A stretch of 64,000 nucleotides of DNA, from NCBI GenBank assembly GCA_019637155.1, contig JAHBWE010000010.1, positions 310,001 to 374,000 on the forward strand, read 5' to 3'. Shown here one piece after another: positions 6,981 to 15,632 of this stretch; within the stretch, counting starts at the first letter, position 1; every line of letters starts with the position of its first letter. The notes under the pieces were generated by a model. It saw nothing but the letters and a program-made list of their open reading frames with translations, made no database searches and was not told where the DNA came from. The stretch is from Labilithrix sp. (GTDB lineage Bacteria; Myxococcota_A; Polyangia; Polyangiales; Polyangiaceae). Position numbers and translations under genes: made by a program.

Positions 6981-9044
6981 GTGCGCACGCGTGCGCTTGC
7001 CTTCACCCTCGTCATCTCTGCGCTCTCGTCACTTCCGCGCGCGGCCCTCGCGCGCGACGCGAAGGTCGGCGAAGACGAGACACACGACGGGACCGAGCCG
7101 AGCGAGCTCGACCTCGAGCAGGAGGCGTTCGGCACCCACGGCCTCGTCCGCACGCGCGCGGAGTCCGTCAGCTTCGACGCGAAGGAGCGCAGCATCGAGC
7201 TCTACGGCGACGTCCGCATCGACGCCGCGCCCTTCCACCTCCGCAGCGATCGCATCCGGCTCGCGCGCACGAAATGGGGCATCGAGGCCGACGGCCGCGG
7301 ACGGCTCGCGTTCTGTCCCTGCCTCGGGACGCCGCTCACGATCGAGTTCGAGAAGGCGATCGTCGCGCCGCCCGGCGAGCTGTTCCTCAAGAGCCCCAAG
7401 CTCGAGGTCTACGGCGTCCCCGTGATGTACCTCCCGTGGTTCTGGATGCGCGGGAGCGAGAAGGTCGGCCTCCTCCCGCCCGACGTCGCTTACCGCGGAC
7501 AGGACGGCCTCTTCCTCGGCGGCGGCGTGCACCTGCCGTGGCGCGAGCGCGGCGGCGCGAGCGAGGCGCTCGATCTCCGCGCGGGCACGTACGTGCCCGG
7601 GAACGTCGGGCCCGGCGTCGTCGTCGACGTCCGGCTGCGCACGCCGCTCGGCCACACGAAGGTGCGCTGGGATCGCCTCGTCGGCGCGAACGCCCCCGTC
7701 CTCGACGTGCCCGGATCGAGCCGCGACCGCCGCGCCGACGACGGCCTCGTCGTCGATTCCCGCGGCGCGAGCACCTCCGAGCTCGCGACGGTGGCGTGGG
7801 ACGCCGACGTCCTCCGCGGTCGCCGCGGCGTCGTCGCGACGACGGACCTCGACACCGCGGCGAAGCCCTGGGACCGCGCGGTCGCGTCCGCGGCGCTGCG
7901 TTCGTCGGCGATCGCGGTCGAGAGCGGCATGCGCGCCGTCACGCGCCGCGGCGGCGACCTCACCGCGGTGGAGGCGGTCGGGCCGTTCGCGGCGCTCCGC
8001 TCCAGCGGCGCCGCGCTCGACGCGATCGCGTGGGACGCCACCGTCGAAGGCGGCGCGCTCCGCGTCGCCGGCGCCGCGGCCGACCCCACCGCGAGCACCG
8101 GCCCCGCCGCCCCTACCGCGAGCACCGCCGCGAGCACCGGCGCCGCCGCGAGCACACCCGACACCGTGAGCTATGCGCGCGCGGAGCTCGGCGCGCTCGT
8201 GGCGAAGACGCTCGGACCGATCGCGGCGTCGCTCTCCGCGCGCGGGGCCGGCGACGTGGTCGCGGAGAACGCGCGCACGGGGAGCGACCGGACCGCCTCC
8301 GCGCGTCTTCGCTTCGGCGTCCCGTTCGCGCGCGCTTTCACGCCGCCCGATCACGATCCGCACGACCGGAACGATCCGGTGCTCCACGTCATCGAGCCCT
8401 TCGCCGAGGCCGCCGTCCTCGACGCGCGCGGCGCCGCGCTCCTCGGCACGCGGCCGGGTCGCGGCGGCGCCGTCGTCCGCGGCACCGCGCCGATCACCGA
8501 CGCCGGCATCTCTTCCTCTCTCGGTCGCTGGGCGACGCGCGACGCGCTCACCGTCAGCGCGTCCGGCGGCGTCGCGTACGGCGCTCGCCCGACCGCGCTC
8601 GTCCGCGCGCGCGCCGCCGCGACGAGCACGTACGCCGGGATCGACGCCGAGAGCGGTCTCACGACCGACGGCAGCGCGGTGGTCGGCCGCGCCCGCGTCG
8701 GCCGCGCCGACGGCGTGCGCTTCGTCGCGAACGTCGCGACCCGAACCGGTCTCGACCCCGTCCTCGCTCGCGCTCTCACCGACGCGCCGCTCGAGCCTGC
8801 CGCGGGCTTCCTCGCGCGGCGCGGCACCACCGGCGGCGCGACCGCGGTGATCCCGTGGATGCACGCGCTCACGACCTCCATCGGCGCGGACGCCGACGCG
8901 ACGACGCGTGAGCTCGTCGCCGTGCGCGGCGGCTTCGATCTGCGCGATCGCTGCGGATGCGTGACCCTCCACGCGAACGGATCGCACCGCGTCGGACGCG
9001 ACGGCGTCGACGTGTGGATCACGCTCGATTTCGCGGCGCCGTAG
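6981..9044 (+). CDS. LptD/OstA-like outer-membrane LPS assembly protein
   Basis: 687 residues with a GTG start directly followed by a signal peptide (M-R-T-R-A-L-A-F-T-L). An OstA-like beta-jellyroll lies at about 50-130 (S-V-S-F-D-A-K-E-R-S-I-E-L-Y-G-D-V). Next comes the LptD signature block: Y-G-V-P-V-M-Y-L-P-W-F-W, G-L-L-P-P and Y-R-G-Q-D-G. The remaining ~500 residues are Ala/Arg-rich with alternating patterns expected of a beta-barrel, and much less conserved than classical LptD. Residues near 370-395 are a low-complexity Ala/Thr/Ser/Pro insert encoded by a small direct repeat. It is probably one of several myxobacterial LptD-like paralogues, so I give no symbol. Confidence 0.75.
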   Translation: MRTRALAFTLVISALSSLPRAALARDAKVGEDETHDGTEPSELDLEQEAFGTHGLVRTRAESVSFDAKERSIELYGDVRIDAAPFHLRSDRIRLARTKWGIEADGRGRLAFCPCLGTPLTIEFEKAIVAPPGELFLKSPKLEVYGVPVMYLPWFWMRGSEKVGLLPPDVAYRGQDGLFLGGGVHLPWRERGGASEALDLRAGTYVPGNVGPGVVVDVRLRTPLGHTKVRWDRLVGANAPVLDVPGSSRDRRADDGLVVDSRGASTSELATVAWDADVLRGRRGVVATTDLDTAAKPWDRAVASAALRSSAIAVESGMRAVTRRGGDLTAVEAVGPFAALRSSGAALDAIAWDATVEGGALRVAGAAADPTASTGPAAPTASTAASTGAAASTPDTVSYARAELGALVAKTLGPIAASLSARGAGDVVAENARTGSDRTASARLRFGVPFARAFTPPDHDPHDRNDPVLHVIEPFAEAAVLDARGAALLGTRPGRGGAVVRGTAPITDAGISSSLGRWATRDALTVSASGGVAYGARPTALVRARAAATSTYAGIDAESGLTTDGSAVVGRARVGRADGVRFVANVATRTGLDPVLARALTDAPLEPAAGFLARRGTTGGATAVIPWMHALTTSIGADADATTRELVAVRGGFDLRDRCGCVTLHANGSHRVGRDGVDVWITLDFAAP

Positions 9045-9129
9045 TCGCGCTCACAACTTTTGTTGCAAGCGACTTTCGGCTTCACGTCTTGTCCTTGCGG
9101 GCACCTGGTCACGGTGCGATTCACAGAGG

Positions 9130-9600
9130 ATGAAAGGCGATCAAAAGGTCATCGACCTGCTCAACGAGGTCCTGCTCGGCGAGCTCACCGCGATCAACCA
9201 GTACTTCTTGCACGCGAAGATGTGCCAGAACTGGGGGTACGAGCGGCTCCACGCGAAGATCCGACACGAGTCGATCGACGAGATGAAGCACGCCGACATG
9301 CTCATCGAGCGGATCCTCTTCCTCGAGGGTCTCCCGAACCTCCAGAAGCTCGGGAAGCTCAACATCGGGCAGACCGTCGTCGAGATGCTCAACAACGATC
9401 TCGCGATCGAGCGCGTCGCGATCCCGCTCCTCAACAAAGGCATCGAGCAGTGCCGCCAGGTCGGCGACAACGGGAGCGAGGACCTCCTGAAGCGCATCCT
9501 CGTCAGCGAGGAGGAGCACGTCGACTGGCTCGAGGCGCAGCTCGATCAGGTGAAGCAGCTCGGCGAGGCCCTCTACCTCTCCCAGCAGATTCGCGCCTAA
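9130..9600 (+). CDS. bfr: Bacterioferritin
   Basis: 156 residues, full length. It has the family's four-helix ferroxidase residues (L-L-x-x-E-L-T-A-I-N-Q-Y-F near residue 20, D-E-M-K-H-A near 50, E-E-E-H-V-D-W-L near 130). The Met of D-E-M-K-H-A is at the haem axial position. The 24-mer stores iron as ferric mineral and binds haem at the two-fold interface. The gene for the partner ferredoxin Bfd lies 124 bases downstream on the same strand, behind its own Fur-box-like site. The gene is preceded by an A+T-rich 85-base leader. Confidence 0.95.
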   Translation: MKGDQKVIDLLNEVLLGELTAINQYFLHAKMCQNWGYERLHAKIRHESIDEMKHADMLIERILFLEGLPNLQKLGKLNIGQTVVEMLNNDLAIERVAIPLLNKGIEQCRQVGDNGSEDLLKRILVSEEEHVDWLEAQLDQVKQLGEALYLSQQIRA

Positions 9601-9691
9601 AAACGCACATTATGCGACGCTGCCTAACTTATTGAAATTGCTTGCGACGACGGCTCACCTGCGCGTCGTCGCTCACGTCCGGCCTTGATTT

Positions 9692-9710
9692 GAAAACGAC
9701 TTTCATTATG
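9692..9710. promoter_or_regulatory. Fur-box-like operator upstream of bfd
   Basis: GAAAACGACTTTCATTATG matches the 19-bp Fur consensus GATAATGATAATCATTATC at 13 positions, with the right half C-A-T-T-A-T intact. It ends 14 bases before the bfd start codon, so a bound repressor would block the promoter. The 9601-9724 gap holds no other gene. Confidence 0.5.
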
Positions 9711-9724
9711 CTTCTCACCTATCG

Positions 9725-9970
9725 ATGTACGTCTGCGTTTGCTTGGCCGTCTCCGACACTGCCGTCCGTGAAGCGATCGGACAAGGTTGCCACACGCGCC
9801 ACGCGGTGACGCGCGCCTGCGGCGCCGGCGGTGACTGCGGCGCCTGCCACGGCATGATCGAAGACCTGATCGAGGACCACCTCGAGGCCGCCGACGCGTC
9901 CGGCCCGCAGCTCGTCGCCCACGCGCAGCTCCTCCCCGAGACCGCGCTCGTCCGCACCCGCGCGGCCTGA
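9725..9970 (+). CDS. bfd: Bacterioferritin-associated ferredoxin, BFD-like [2Fe-2S]
   Basis: 81 residues. The four cluster cysteines are all present: C-V-C at residues 4-6 and C-G-A-C about 32 residues later (G-G-D-C-G-A-C-H-G). Bfd binds bacterioferritin and passes electrons to its haem, which lets stored Fe(III) leave as Fe(II) under iron shortage. The Fur-box-like site just upstream and the bacterioferritin gene before it fit iron-repressed expression. The last ~20 residues are a variable extension. Confidence 0.93.
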   Translation: MYVCVCLAVSDTAVREAIGQGCHTRHAVTRACGAGGDCGACHGMIEDLIEDHLEAADASGPQLVAHAQLLPETALVRTRAA

Positions 9971-9973
9971 CCG

Positions 9974-10597
9974 TCAGAAGCTCAGCACCCCGACGACCGC
10001 GAGCGCCCCGCCCGTGAGCGCGAGCGCGACGTCTTGCGCGCGGAGGAGCTTCGCGCGGATCGAGCGCGCGGCGCCGAGGGCGAAGAGGAGCGCGCCCGTC
10101 GCGACGACGGCGAAGAACGTCGTCGACGGGACCGGGCTCGGGGCGAGGACGCTCCGCAGCCGCTCCTCCGTCGCGGCCGGCGAGGTCGTGCCCGCCGCCG
10201 CGCTCATCGCGTCGATGCGATGCTGGAGCCGCGCGATCTCCTGGTCCGCGCGCTCGCGGCGTGAGTCGTTCGTGTCGAGCCACGCCGCGGTGAGGGTCGC
10301 GGCGCGAACGGCTTGCCACGCGAGGACCGCGGTGGCCGGGTCCGCCTTCGACTCCGCGTCGCGCGCGATGGCGTAGAGCTTCGCGTACCCGAGCTCCGGC
10401 GCCTCGCACCACGGGCAGCGCGCCTGGGCGGCGGCGCGGGCATGGACGATCGCCTCGACGCGATCGCCGCGGACGAGCGCGGCGCTCGACTCCGCGAGCG
10501 AGCGACGGCCGTCGCGCGCGCGGCTCCACCACGCCGTCGCGAGGACCACGAGCGCGAGGACGAGCGCACCGAGCACCGTCGCGAGCGGACGCGTCAC
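9974..10597 (-). CDS. Membrane protein with periplasmic or cytoplasmic TPR-like middle
   Basis: 207 residues. One membrane helix lies at about 5-23 and two near the C-terminus (about 150-170 and 182-204). The Ala-rich helical middle carries R-C-P-W-C-E-A-P and resembles a tetratricopeptide-like helical hairpin. The GTG start overlaps the stop of the upstream permease gene as GTGA, so translation is coupled. It is presumably an accessory protein of that ABC permease, but the family is not recognised. It converges with bfd, three bases apart. Confidence 0.65.
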   Translation of the reverse strand: MTRPLATVLGALVLALVVLATAWWSRARDGRRSLAESSAALVRGDRVEAIVHARAAAQARCPWCEAPELGYAKLYAIARDAESKADPATAVLAWQAVRAATLTAAWLDTNDSRRERADQEIARLQHRIDAMSAAAGTTSPAATEERLRSVLAPSPVPSTTFFAVVATGALLFALGAARSIRAKLLRAQDVALALTGGALAVVGVLSF

Positions 10598-11526
10598 TGG
10601 AAGTCCCGGCGCCGGAACACGATCGCGCTGAGGACGAGGAGCACGACCGCGTAGAGCGCCGCGTTGAGCCAGGCGCTCGCGACGTAGGTCGGGAGATGGA
10701 TCGTGGGGACCTGCCCGAGGAGGACCGGCCGCGGCGGGACGTAGAGGTTCAGGTTGGGGAAGACCTTCGCGAGGACGATGCCGATCGCGCGCACCGTCTC
10801 GCCGAAGACGCGCGCCGGCAAGTTGCCGAGCGTGTCGGCGCTCCGGCCGATGAGGAAGACCATCACCGTGAAGATCGCGGTGAGGAACGGCGACGAGAAC
10901 GACGAGAACAGCGTCGCGATCGCGGCGACGATGACGACCTCCGCGAGGGTGAGGAGCGACGAGACGACGAGGAGCTGCCGCTCGCCGCCCGCTCCGCTCG
11001 CGAGGAAGGCCATCACCACGAACGCCACGAGCGCCCAGGGCAGGACGAGGTACACGCGCGTCCGCTTCGCGCGCCACAGGCCGACGCCGAGGAGGACGAG
11101 GAGGCCGCCCGCCGCGCCGAGCGTCGCGCCGACGTGCGCGCCCGATTGCACCGCGAGGATCCCGAGGACCGACGCGCCGTCGATCGCGACGAACGCGAGG
11201 AGGACGGAGAGGATGCCGAGGTACTTGCCGACGACGTACTCGTGCCGGCGCAGGCGCCGCGTGAGGATCGGGAACACCGTCTTCAGCTCGAGCTCGCGGT
11301 AGAGCGAGGTCGCGCCGAGGATGACCGCGACGAGGACGGAGAACGCCGAGATCCCGGCCGCGCCGAGGTCGGCGACGATGCGCATCTCGTCGCGGATCGA
11401 CATCGTCGCGATGACGAGCGAGTAGGCGCTCACCGCGAGCGCGGCGGCGAGGAGCCCGAAGAGGACGCGCGCGCGCACCGCCTCTCGGTAGGTGTTCATC
11501 GCGATGGCGAAGACGCGTCCGAGCAT
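10594..11526 (-). CDS. ABC-2-type transporter permease
   Basis: 310 residues. The N-terminus M-L-G-R-V-F-A-I-A-M-N-T-Y-R-E-A-V-R is typical of ABC-2 permeases of the NosY/GldA-partner kind, followed by about six membrane helices. The cytoplasmic loop contains L-Y-R-E-L-E-L-K-T-V-F-P-I-L-T-R-R-L-R-R-H-E-Y-V-like sequence. No ATPase gene is adjacent; its partner must be encoded elsewhere. The ATG at 11526 follows the lipid-kinase stop by 2 bases, and the 3' end overlaps the next gene as GTGA. The exported substrate is unknown. Confidence 0.85.
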   Translation of the reverse strand: MLGRVFAIAMNTYREAVRARVLFGLLAAALAVSAYSLVIATMSIRDEMRIVADLGAAGISAFSVLVAVILGATSLYRELELKTVFPILTRRLRRHEYVVGKYLGILSVLLAFVAIDGASVLGILAVQSGAHVGATLGAAGGLLVLLGVGLWRAKRTRVYLVLPWALVAFVVMAFLASGAGGERQLLVVSSLLTLAEVVIVAAIATLFSSFSSPFLTAIFTVMVFLIGRSADTLGNLPARVFGETVRAIGIVLAKVFPNLNLYVPPRPVLLGQVPTIHLPTYVASAWLNAALYAVVLLVLSAIVFRRRDFQ

Positions 11527-11528
11527 GC

Positions 11529-12545
11529 TCACGTCAAAACGATGCGTACGCGGGGACCGATCGAGACGTGGAGCGCCCCGTCGCACGCGTGCAGATCGCC
11601 GTCGACCATGTAGCGGATCGGCGTGCGCGAGCGGATGACGAGGTGGCTCGTGACGGCCTCGAAGGTGTGCCCCGGCCGCATGGGCTGGGCGCGCCAGATG
11701 CGCGGGAGCTGCGACACGAAGCCGAGCGGCGACGTGTGGATGCCGAGGACGTGGAACGTGTTCGGCGTCTCGGCGTAGCGGTAGAACGGCCGGAAATTCA
11801 GGCCGATCTGGTCGATCGTGCCGCCCGCGATCGCGAGGTAGCTCCGCTCGCTCCAGACCGTGCCGTCCTCGAGCTCGACCCACCCGTCGAAGGGCGCGGC
11901 CATGCGCTTGATCATCTCGCCGCCGACCGCCGCGCTCGCGATGCCGCGCGCGAGCGTCTTCGCCGCGATGAGCGGGTTCGGGGGCTGGCCCTTGCCGTAC
12001 GCGTAGTACTCCGCGAGGTAGCCGGGGACGACGCCGGTGCCGAAGTTGAAGCCGTACTTCTTCGCGAGCGCGGGCGCGCGCATCGAGGCGGGCGGCCGAT
12101 CGCTCCCGCGGTTCGTGCCGCGCTCGGCCTCGAGGCACATCACGTGGCGCTCCACCCCCGCGAGCGGCTCCGCCGCGCGGCGCACGTAGGCGCGGCACAA
12201 GCGCTCGAGGAGCCCCTCCGGCTTTCCGCGCGGGACGCCGCACGCGTTCGCGACGGTGTTCATCGTCCCGCCGCGGAGGAACGCGATGCGCGGGAGCGCG
12301 TTGCCCGCGTAGACGTCGAGGAACCCGGTGATGGTGGTGCCGTTCGTGCCGTCGCCCCCGCTGATGCCGAGGACGTCGATGTCGAGCTTCCGGAAGTCCT
12401 CCGCCACGCGGTAGAGCTCGTCGATCGAGCCCGCTTCGCGGATGACGCCCTGGTCGCCGAGCGTCTTCGCGAGCCGCCGCGCCGCCCGCGGATCGCGCAG
12501 GTTCCGGCCGCTCTTGGGGTTGAAGATGACGCCGATTCCGGGCAC
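11529..12545 (-). CDS. Diacylglycerol kinase-family lipid kinase
   Basis: The N-terminus G-V-I-F-N-P-K-S-G-R-N and the nucleotide-binding loop G-I-S-G-G-D-G-T-N-G-T, followed by L-R-G-G-T-M-N-T-V-A-N, define the DAGK catalytic domain. The C-terminal half contains D-G-D-L-H-A near the end, the usual D-G-E motif variant. Such enzymes phosphorylate diacylglycerol, sphingosine-like lipids or polyprenols with ATP at the inner membrane. The GTG at 12545 was chosen because it begins right at the conserved core and leaves room for the divergent YgfZ promoter. A TTG at 12581 (AGGAG upstream) or ATG at 12611 are possible. Confidence 0.8.
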   Translation of the reverse strand: MPGIGVIFNPKSGRNLRDPRAARRLAKTLGDQGVIREAGSIDELYRVAEDFRKLDIDVLGISGGDGTNGTTITGFLDVYAGNALPRIAFLRGGTMNTVANACGVPRGKPEGLLERLCRAYVRRAAEPLAGVERHVMCLEAERGTNRGSDRPPASMRAPALAKKYGFNFGTGVVPGYLAEYYAYGKGQPPNPLIAAKTLARGIASAAVGGEMIKRMAAPFDGWVELEDGTVWSERSYLAIAGGTIDQIGLNFRPFYRYAETPNTFHVLGIHTSPLGFVSQLPRIWRAQPMRPGHTFEAVTSHLVIRSRTPIRYMVDGDLHACDGALHVSIGPRVRIVLT

Positions 12546-12609
12546 CGCCGCCAGGGTGACCGCCGGTGGGGCTTCCGTCAAGCGAACGGCGCTCCTATGA
12601 CTCGTACCC

Positions 12610-13428
12610 ATGAGCGGAGTGAGAACGACGGATCGCACGGGAATCGTCCTACGCGGCAAGGACCGCGTGGCCTGGCTCAACGGCCTCGTCACCTGCGACC
12701 TCGCGAAGCTCGCGCCCGATCAGGCCGCCTACGGCCTCGTCGTCGAGAAGAAGGGCCGCATCCAGGCCGATTTCTACGCCGTGCCCGGCCCGGACGCGCT
12801 CGCGCTCCTCGTCCCGGCCGCGCTGCGCGACGAGCTGATGACGACGCTCGATCACTACCTGATCATGGAAGACGTCGAGCTCACCGCGGAGGAGCTCACG
12901 CTGTTCCTCGTGCAAGGCGCGCCGGACGCGGCCGCGCCGTTCGCCGGGAGCCTCGAGGTGCTCGGCCAGCCCGGCCGCGCGCTCGCGGTGCCCTTCGCCG
13001 AGGCCGACGCGCTCGCGGCGAAGCTCGCGCTCGACGACGAGGCGACGTGGGACGCGCGGCGCATCGAGCACGGCCTCCCGCGCTTCGGGGTCGAGTTCGA
13101 CACCACGCTCTACCCGCAGGAGGCCTCGCTCGAGAAGCTCGCGGTCTCCTTCGACAAGGGCTGTTACCTCGGGCAGGAGGTCGTCTACATGCTCGAGAAC
13201 CGCGGCCACGTGAAGAAGAAGCTCGTGCCGCTCGACATCGAAGGCGACCTCCCCGCGAAGGGCGACGCGGTGACGACCCCGGAAGGCGCCGCCGTCGGCG
13301 ACGTCAAGAGCGCCGCCATCGGCCCCACCTCCGGCAAGCCCGTCGCCATCGCGATGGTCAAATGGTCCCAATCAAAACCCGGCACCGAGCTCCGGATAGG
13401 CCCCCACCCCGCCCGCGTCCGCGGATAA
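12610..13428 (+). CDS. ygfZ: Folate-binding YgfZ/GcvT-like protein
   Basis: 272 residues. The N-terminal G-I-V-L-R-G-K-D-R-V-A-W-L-N-G-L-V-T and the family signature K-G-C-Y-L-G-Q-E-V at about residue 183 identify the YgfZ (COG0354) family. These proteins bind tetrahydrofolate, use the signature cysteine, and help assemble or repair certain Fe-S enzymes. No ribosome-binding site is seen before the ATG. The gene is divergent from the lipid kinase with about 65 bases between them. A ~50-base spacer and interspersed repeat copy B follow its stop. Confidence 0.9.
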   Translation: MSGVRTTDRTGIVLRGKDRVAWLNGLVTCDLAKLAPDQAAYGLVVEKKGRIQADFYAVPGPDALALLVPAALRDELMTTLDHYLIMEDVELTAEELTLFLVQGAPDAAAPFAGSLEVLGQPGRALAVPFAEADALAAKLALDDEATWDARRIEHGLPRFGVEFDTTLYPQEASLEKLAVSFDKGCYLGQEVVYMLENRGHVKKKLVPLDIEGDLPAKGDAVTTPEGAAVGDVKSAAIGPTSGKPVAIAMVKWSQSKPGTELRIGPHPARVRG

Positions 13429-13482
13429 CCCAACACCGAGAAGGCCCCAGCAGCTCTGCGCCCACTCCGCCCCAACGAGAAC

Positions 13483-13586
13483 GGGCCCCAGAAGCGGCCG
13501 CGAATGCGGGCGCGAAGCGCCCCGAGCGCTCCGCGCGAGGGCCGTGTCTGGGGTGGGGGTGTCGGGGGCGAAGCCCCTGACGTTGA
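13483..13586 (-). repeat. Interspersed ~100-bp repeat, copy B
   Basis: The copy matches 4840-4940 in the same orientation, with the same conserved blocks and the same two potential hairpins. It lies 6 bases downstream of the stop of the minus-strand PPC-domain gene. Both copies therefore sit at the 3' end of minus-strand genes. In the minus-strand +1 frame both read as A-P-D-T-P-T-P-D-T-A followed by an Arg-rich string, a pattern a coding origin or a conserved RNA structure could produce. Confidence 0.75.
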
Positions 13587-13592
13587 GAACCC

Positions 13593-14411
13593 TCAAAGCT
13601 TGCGGTCGAGCCTGAAGTGGTTGCCGGTGGCGCCTTCGACCGGTGCGAGGGGCGTGACCTTCAGCATCTCGAGGGCCACTTCCTTGATGCGTCCGTCCTT
13701 GCCGAGGCGGATGTGGAGGCGATCGCCGTCGCTCTTCACGACCTCGCAGCGACCGAACGCGAAGTGCTCCACCACGTCTCCGGCGTCGGGGTAGACCTGC
13801 TCGTCCTCTTCGACCGGCGGACGAACGGGCTTCAGCGGGAGCGCGGGCGCGCTGAACGTCGGCGACGGCTTGGGCTTCGCGACGTCCGGCTCGCTCGGCG
13901 GCACTGGAGGAGGCGGAGGCGGCGCAGCGACAGGCGGCGGCGCGGCGACGGGCGCCGGCGCGGACGGGGCGGGGGCGGGGAGCGCGGGGGACGACGGCGC
14001 GTTGACGGCGAGCGAGCCGAGGTAGCCGCCTTCGCGCGTGGCGGTCACGTCGTCGAGCGCGATCGCGAGGCCGTCCGCTGCCTTCACGCGCGCGGAGACG
14101 ATCTCGCCCGCGAGCGTCTCGAGGCCGTTGTCGGTCTCGCGCGCGAGCACCGCGCGGAGCGCGCACGAGACGTCGCCGCCGGCGAGGCCGATGCTCCCTT
14201 CGATCGCGATCGCGTGGAGCGTGCCGGTGAGCTTGCGCGCCGGGCCGGCGCCGGCGCGGAGCTCGACGTCCTCGAGGACGGCGCTCGCGCGGAGCCAGCC
14301 CGCGAGGACGACCTCGTCGCGCAGCTTCGCGAGGAGGTCGTCGGGGAGGCGGGCGCCGGCCTCGAGCCGGAAGAGGAGATGGCGGGCGTTCGATGTCGTC
14401 ACCGTCGTCAT
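13593..14411 (-). CDS. PPC/DUF296 domain protein with Pro-rich linker and C-terminal tail
   Basis: 272 residues in three parts. Residues 1-135 match a PPC (DUF296) domain: L-L-F-R-L-E-A-G-A, L-T-G-T-L-H-A-I-A-I-E-G-S-I and V-S-A-R-V near the end. Residues 140-195 are Pro/Ala-rich. The last ~70 residues form a small beta-rich module (V-E-H-F-A-F-G-R-C-E-V-V, L-H-I-R-L-G-K-D-G-R-I-K-E-V). PPC proteins trimerise and some bind DNA; the tail could be a nucleic-acid or protein-binding add-on. The ATG overlaps the upstream outer-membrane-protein stop as ATGA. Confidence 0.75.
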   Translation of the reverse strand: MTTVTTSNARHLLFRLEAGARLPDDLLAKLRDEVVLAGWLRASAVLEDVELRAGAGPARKLTGTLHAIAIEGSIGLAGGDVSCALRAVLARETDNGLETLAGEIVSARVKAADGLAIALDDVTATREGGYLGSLAVNAPSSPALPAPAPSAPAPVAAPPPVAAPPPPPPVPPSEPDVAKPKPSPTFSAPALPLKPVRPPVEEDEQVYPDAGDVVEHFAFGRCEVVKSDGDRLHIRLGKDGRIKEVALEMLKVTPLAPVEGATGNHFRLDRKL

Positions 14412-15571
14412 TTCGTCGATTCTCCGGGAAGCGGCGCGCAGCCAGGCCGTTCGTAGCCGGGCACACCTTTCGTTCGCGGGCAGGGATCGTTGCGGTCGGG
14501 GATCGTGTCGCGATCGCTGTCGCGGCGCAGCGGCGCGTACGACACGCCGAGGACGAAGCGGAAGCGCGGCACCGTGATCGGATCGTCCGTGATCGGGATC
14601 GGCCCGCCGCCGCCGGCGTAGAAGGAGATGTCGCCCGCGAGGAAGGGCGCGCTCCGGAGGCCGGCGAGCCACTCCGCGGGGGCGATCGTGCGCGACGGGG
14701 TGAAGCTCGTCGCGCGCTGCTCGGGGAGGTTCGAGTAGACGCGGCCCTCCGCGAGGAACGAGAGGAGCTCCTGCGGGAGGATGTCGACCCCGGCGCCGAG
14801 CGCGGCGGTGACCTGCGTGCCGACGCGCGCGCCCGCGAGCTCGGCGATCGGCCGGATGCGCGCGCCGACCTCGGTCCCGAAGAACAGGCGCGACACGCGG
14901 TAATCGGCGGAGATGCTCGGGGCGTACACGACGGTGCGCTCGCCGGCGAAGTCTCGGTTGTCGCCGATCGGCGCGGTCATGATCATGCGCGCCGCGAGCG
15001 ACCAGCTCCGGCCCTTGCCGCCCTCCTCCACCGCGACGTCCGGCGCGACGCGCGCGCGCGGGACGATCGCGTACGCGAGGCCGAAGCGCATGTCGCGGAC
15101 GGCGGTGTCGCGGAGCGAACGACCGCCGGTGATGGAGCTCGTGCCGGCGCCGTTCTGCACGAGCGTGACCGGCGCGGCGACGTCGAGCTCGAGCTGGTCG
15201 GTGATGCCGTAGGCGAAGAGGAAATTCGCGTTGACCTGGTCGTCGACCGCGTACTGGCTCGTGCCGACCTGGAGCGTGCCGTCCGGCGTGACCCCGGTGA
15301 CGCCGGGCGTCGGCGCGTTGAGGAGGATCGGGCGCGAGAGGTAGGTCGCGACGAGGCCGAAGCCGACCTGTCCGCTCGTGACCGTCTCGGTGCCGCCCAC
15401 CGCGACGAAGCGCTGCGGACCGGCGTGCGGCCATAGCGTGTCGGAGTTGATGCACGTGCTCATCGTGGGGTTCGAGCACTGCTGCGCAGAGGCCGCGTTT
15501 TCGCTCACGACCTCCGTCACGACGAAGAGCGCTCCTGTGATCGCGGCGGCGCGCGAGAAGGAGGACGGCAT
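14408..15571 (-). CDS. Outer-membrane protein with C-terminal TSP3-type calcium motif
   Basis: 387 residues. A signal peptide ends A-S-A-Q-Q, followed by a Cys pair (C-S-N-P-T-M-S-T-C). The body has alternating polar/aromatic strands typical of a beta-barrel. The C-terminus carries D-S-D-R-D-T-I-P-D-R-N-D-P-C-P, a thrombospondin type 3-like calcium-binding repeat also found before OmpA-like domains. No OmpA domain follows here. Similar proteins in myxobacteria are annotated as transporters of unknown substrate or OmpA-like barrels. The gene overlaps the PPC gene downstream as ATGA and is divergent from maf. Confidence 0.75.
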   Translation of the reverse strand: MPSSFSRAAAITGALFVVTEVVSENAASAQQCSNPTMSTCINSDTLWPHAGPQRFVAVGGTETVTSGQVGFGLVATYLSRPILLNAPTPGVTGVTPDGTLQVGTSQYAVDDQVNANFLFAYGITDQLELDVAAPVTLVQNGAGTSSITGGRSLRDTAVRDMRFGLAYAIVPRARVAPDVAVEEGGKGRSWSLAARMIMTAPIGDNRDFAGERTVVYAPSISADYRVSRLFFGTEVGARIRPIAELAGARVGTQVTAALGAGVDILPQELLSFLAEGRVYSNLPEQRATSFTPSRTIAPAEWLAGLRSAPFLAGDISFYAGGGGPIPITDDPITVPRFRFVLGVSYAPLRRDSDRDTIPDRNDPCPRTKGVPGYERPGCAPLPGESTK

Positions 15572-15632
15572 GAGCGGGGCGCACCATAGCAGAGTTGACT
15601 CCGCGGCCTCATTGGGAAAAGACCGTCCTTCC

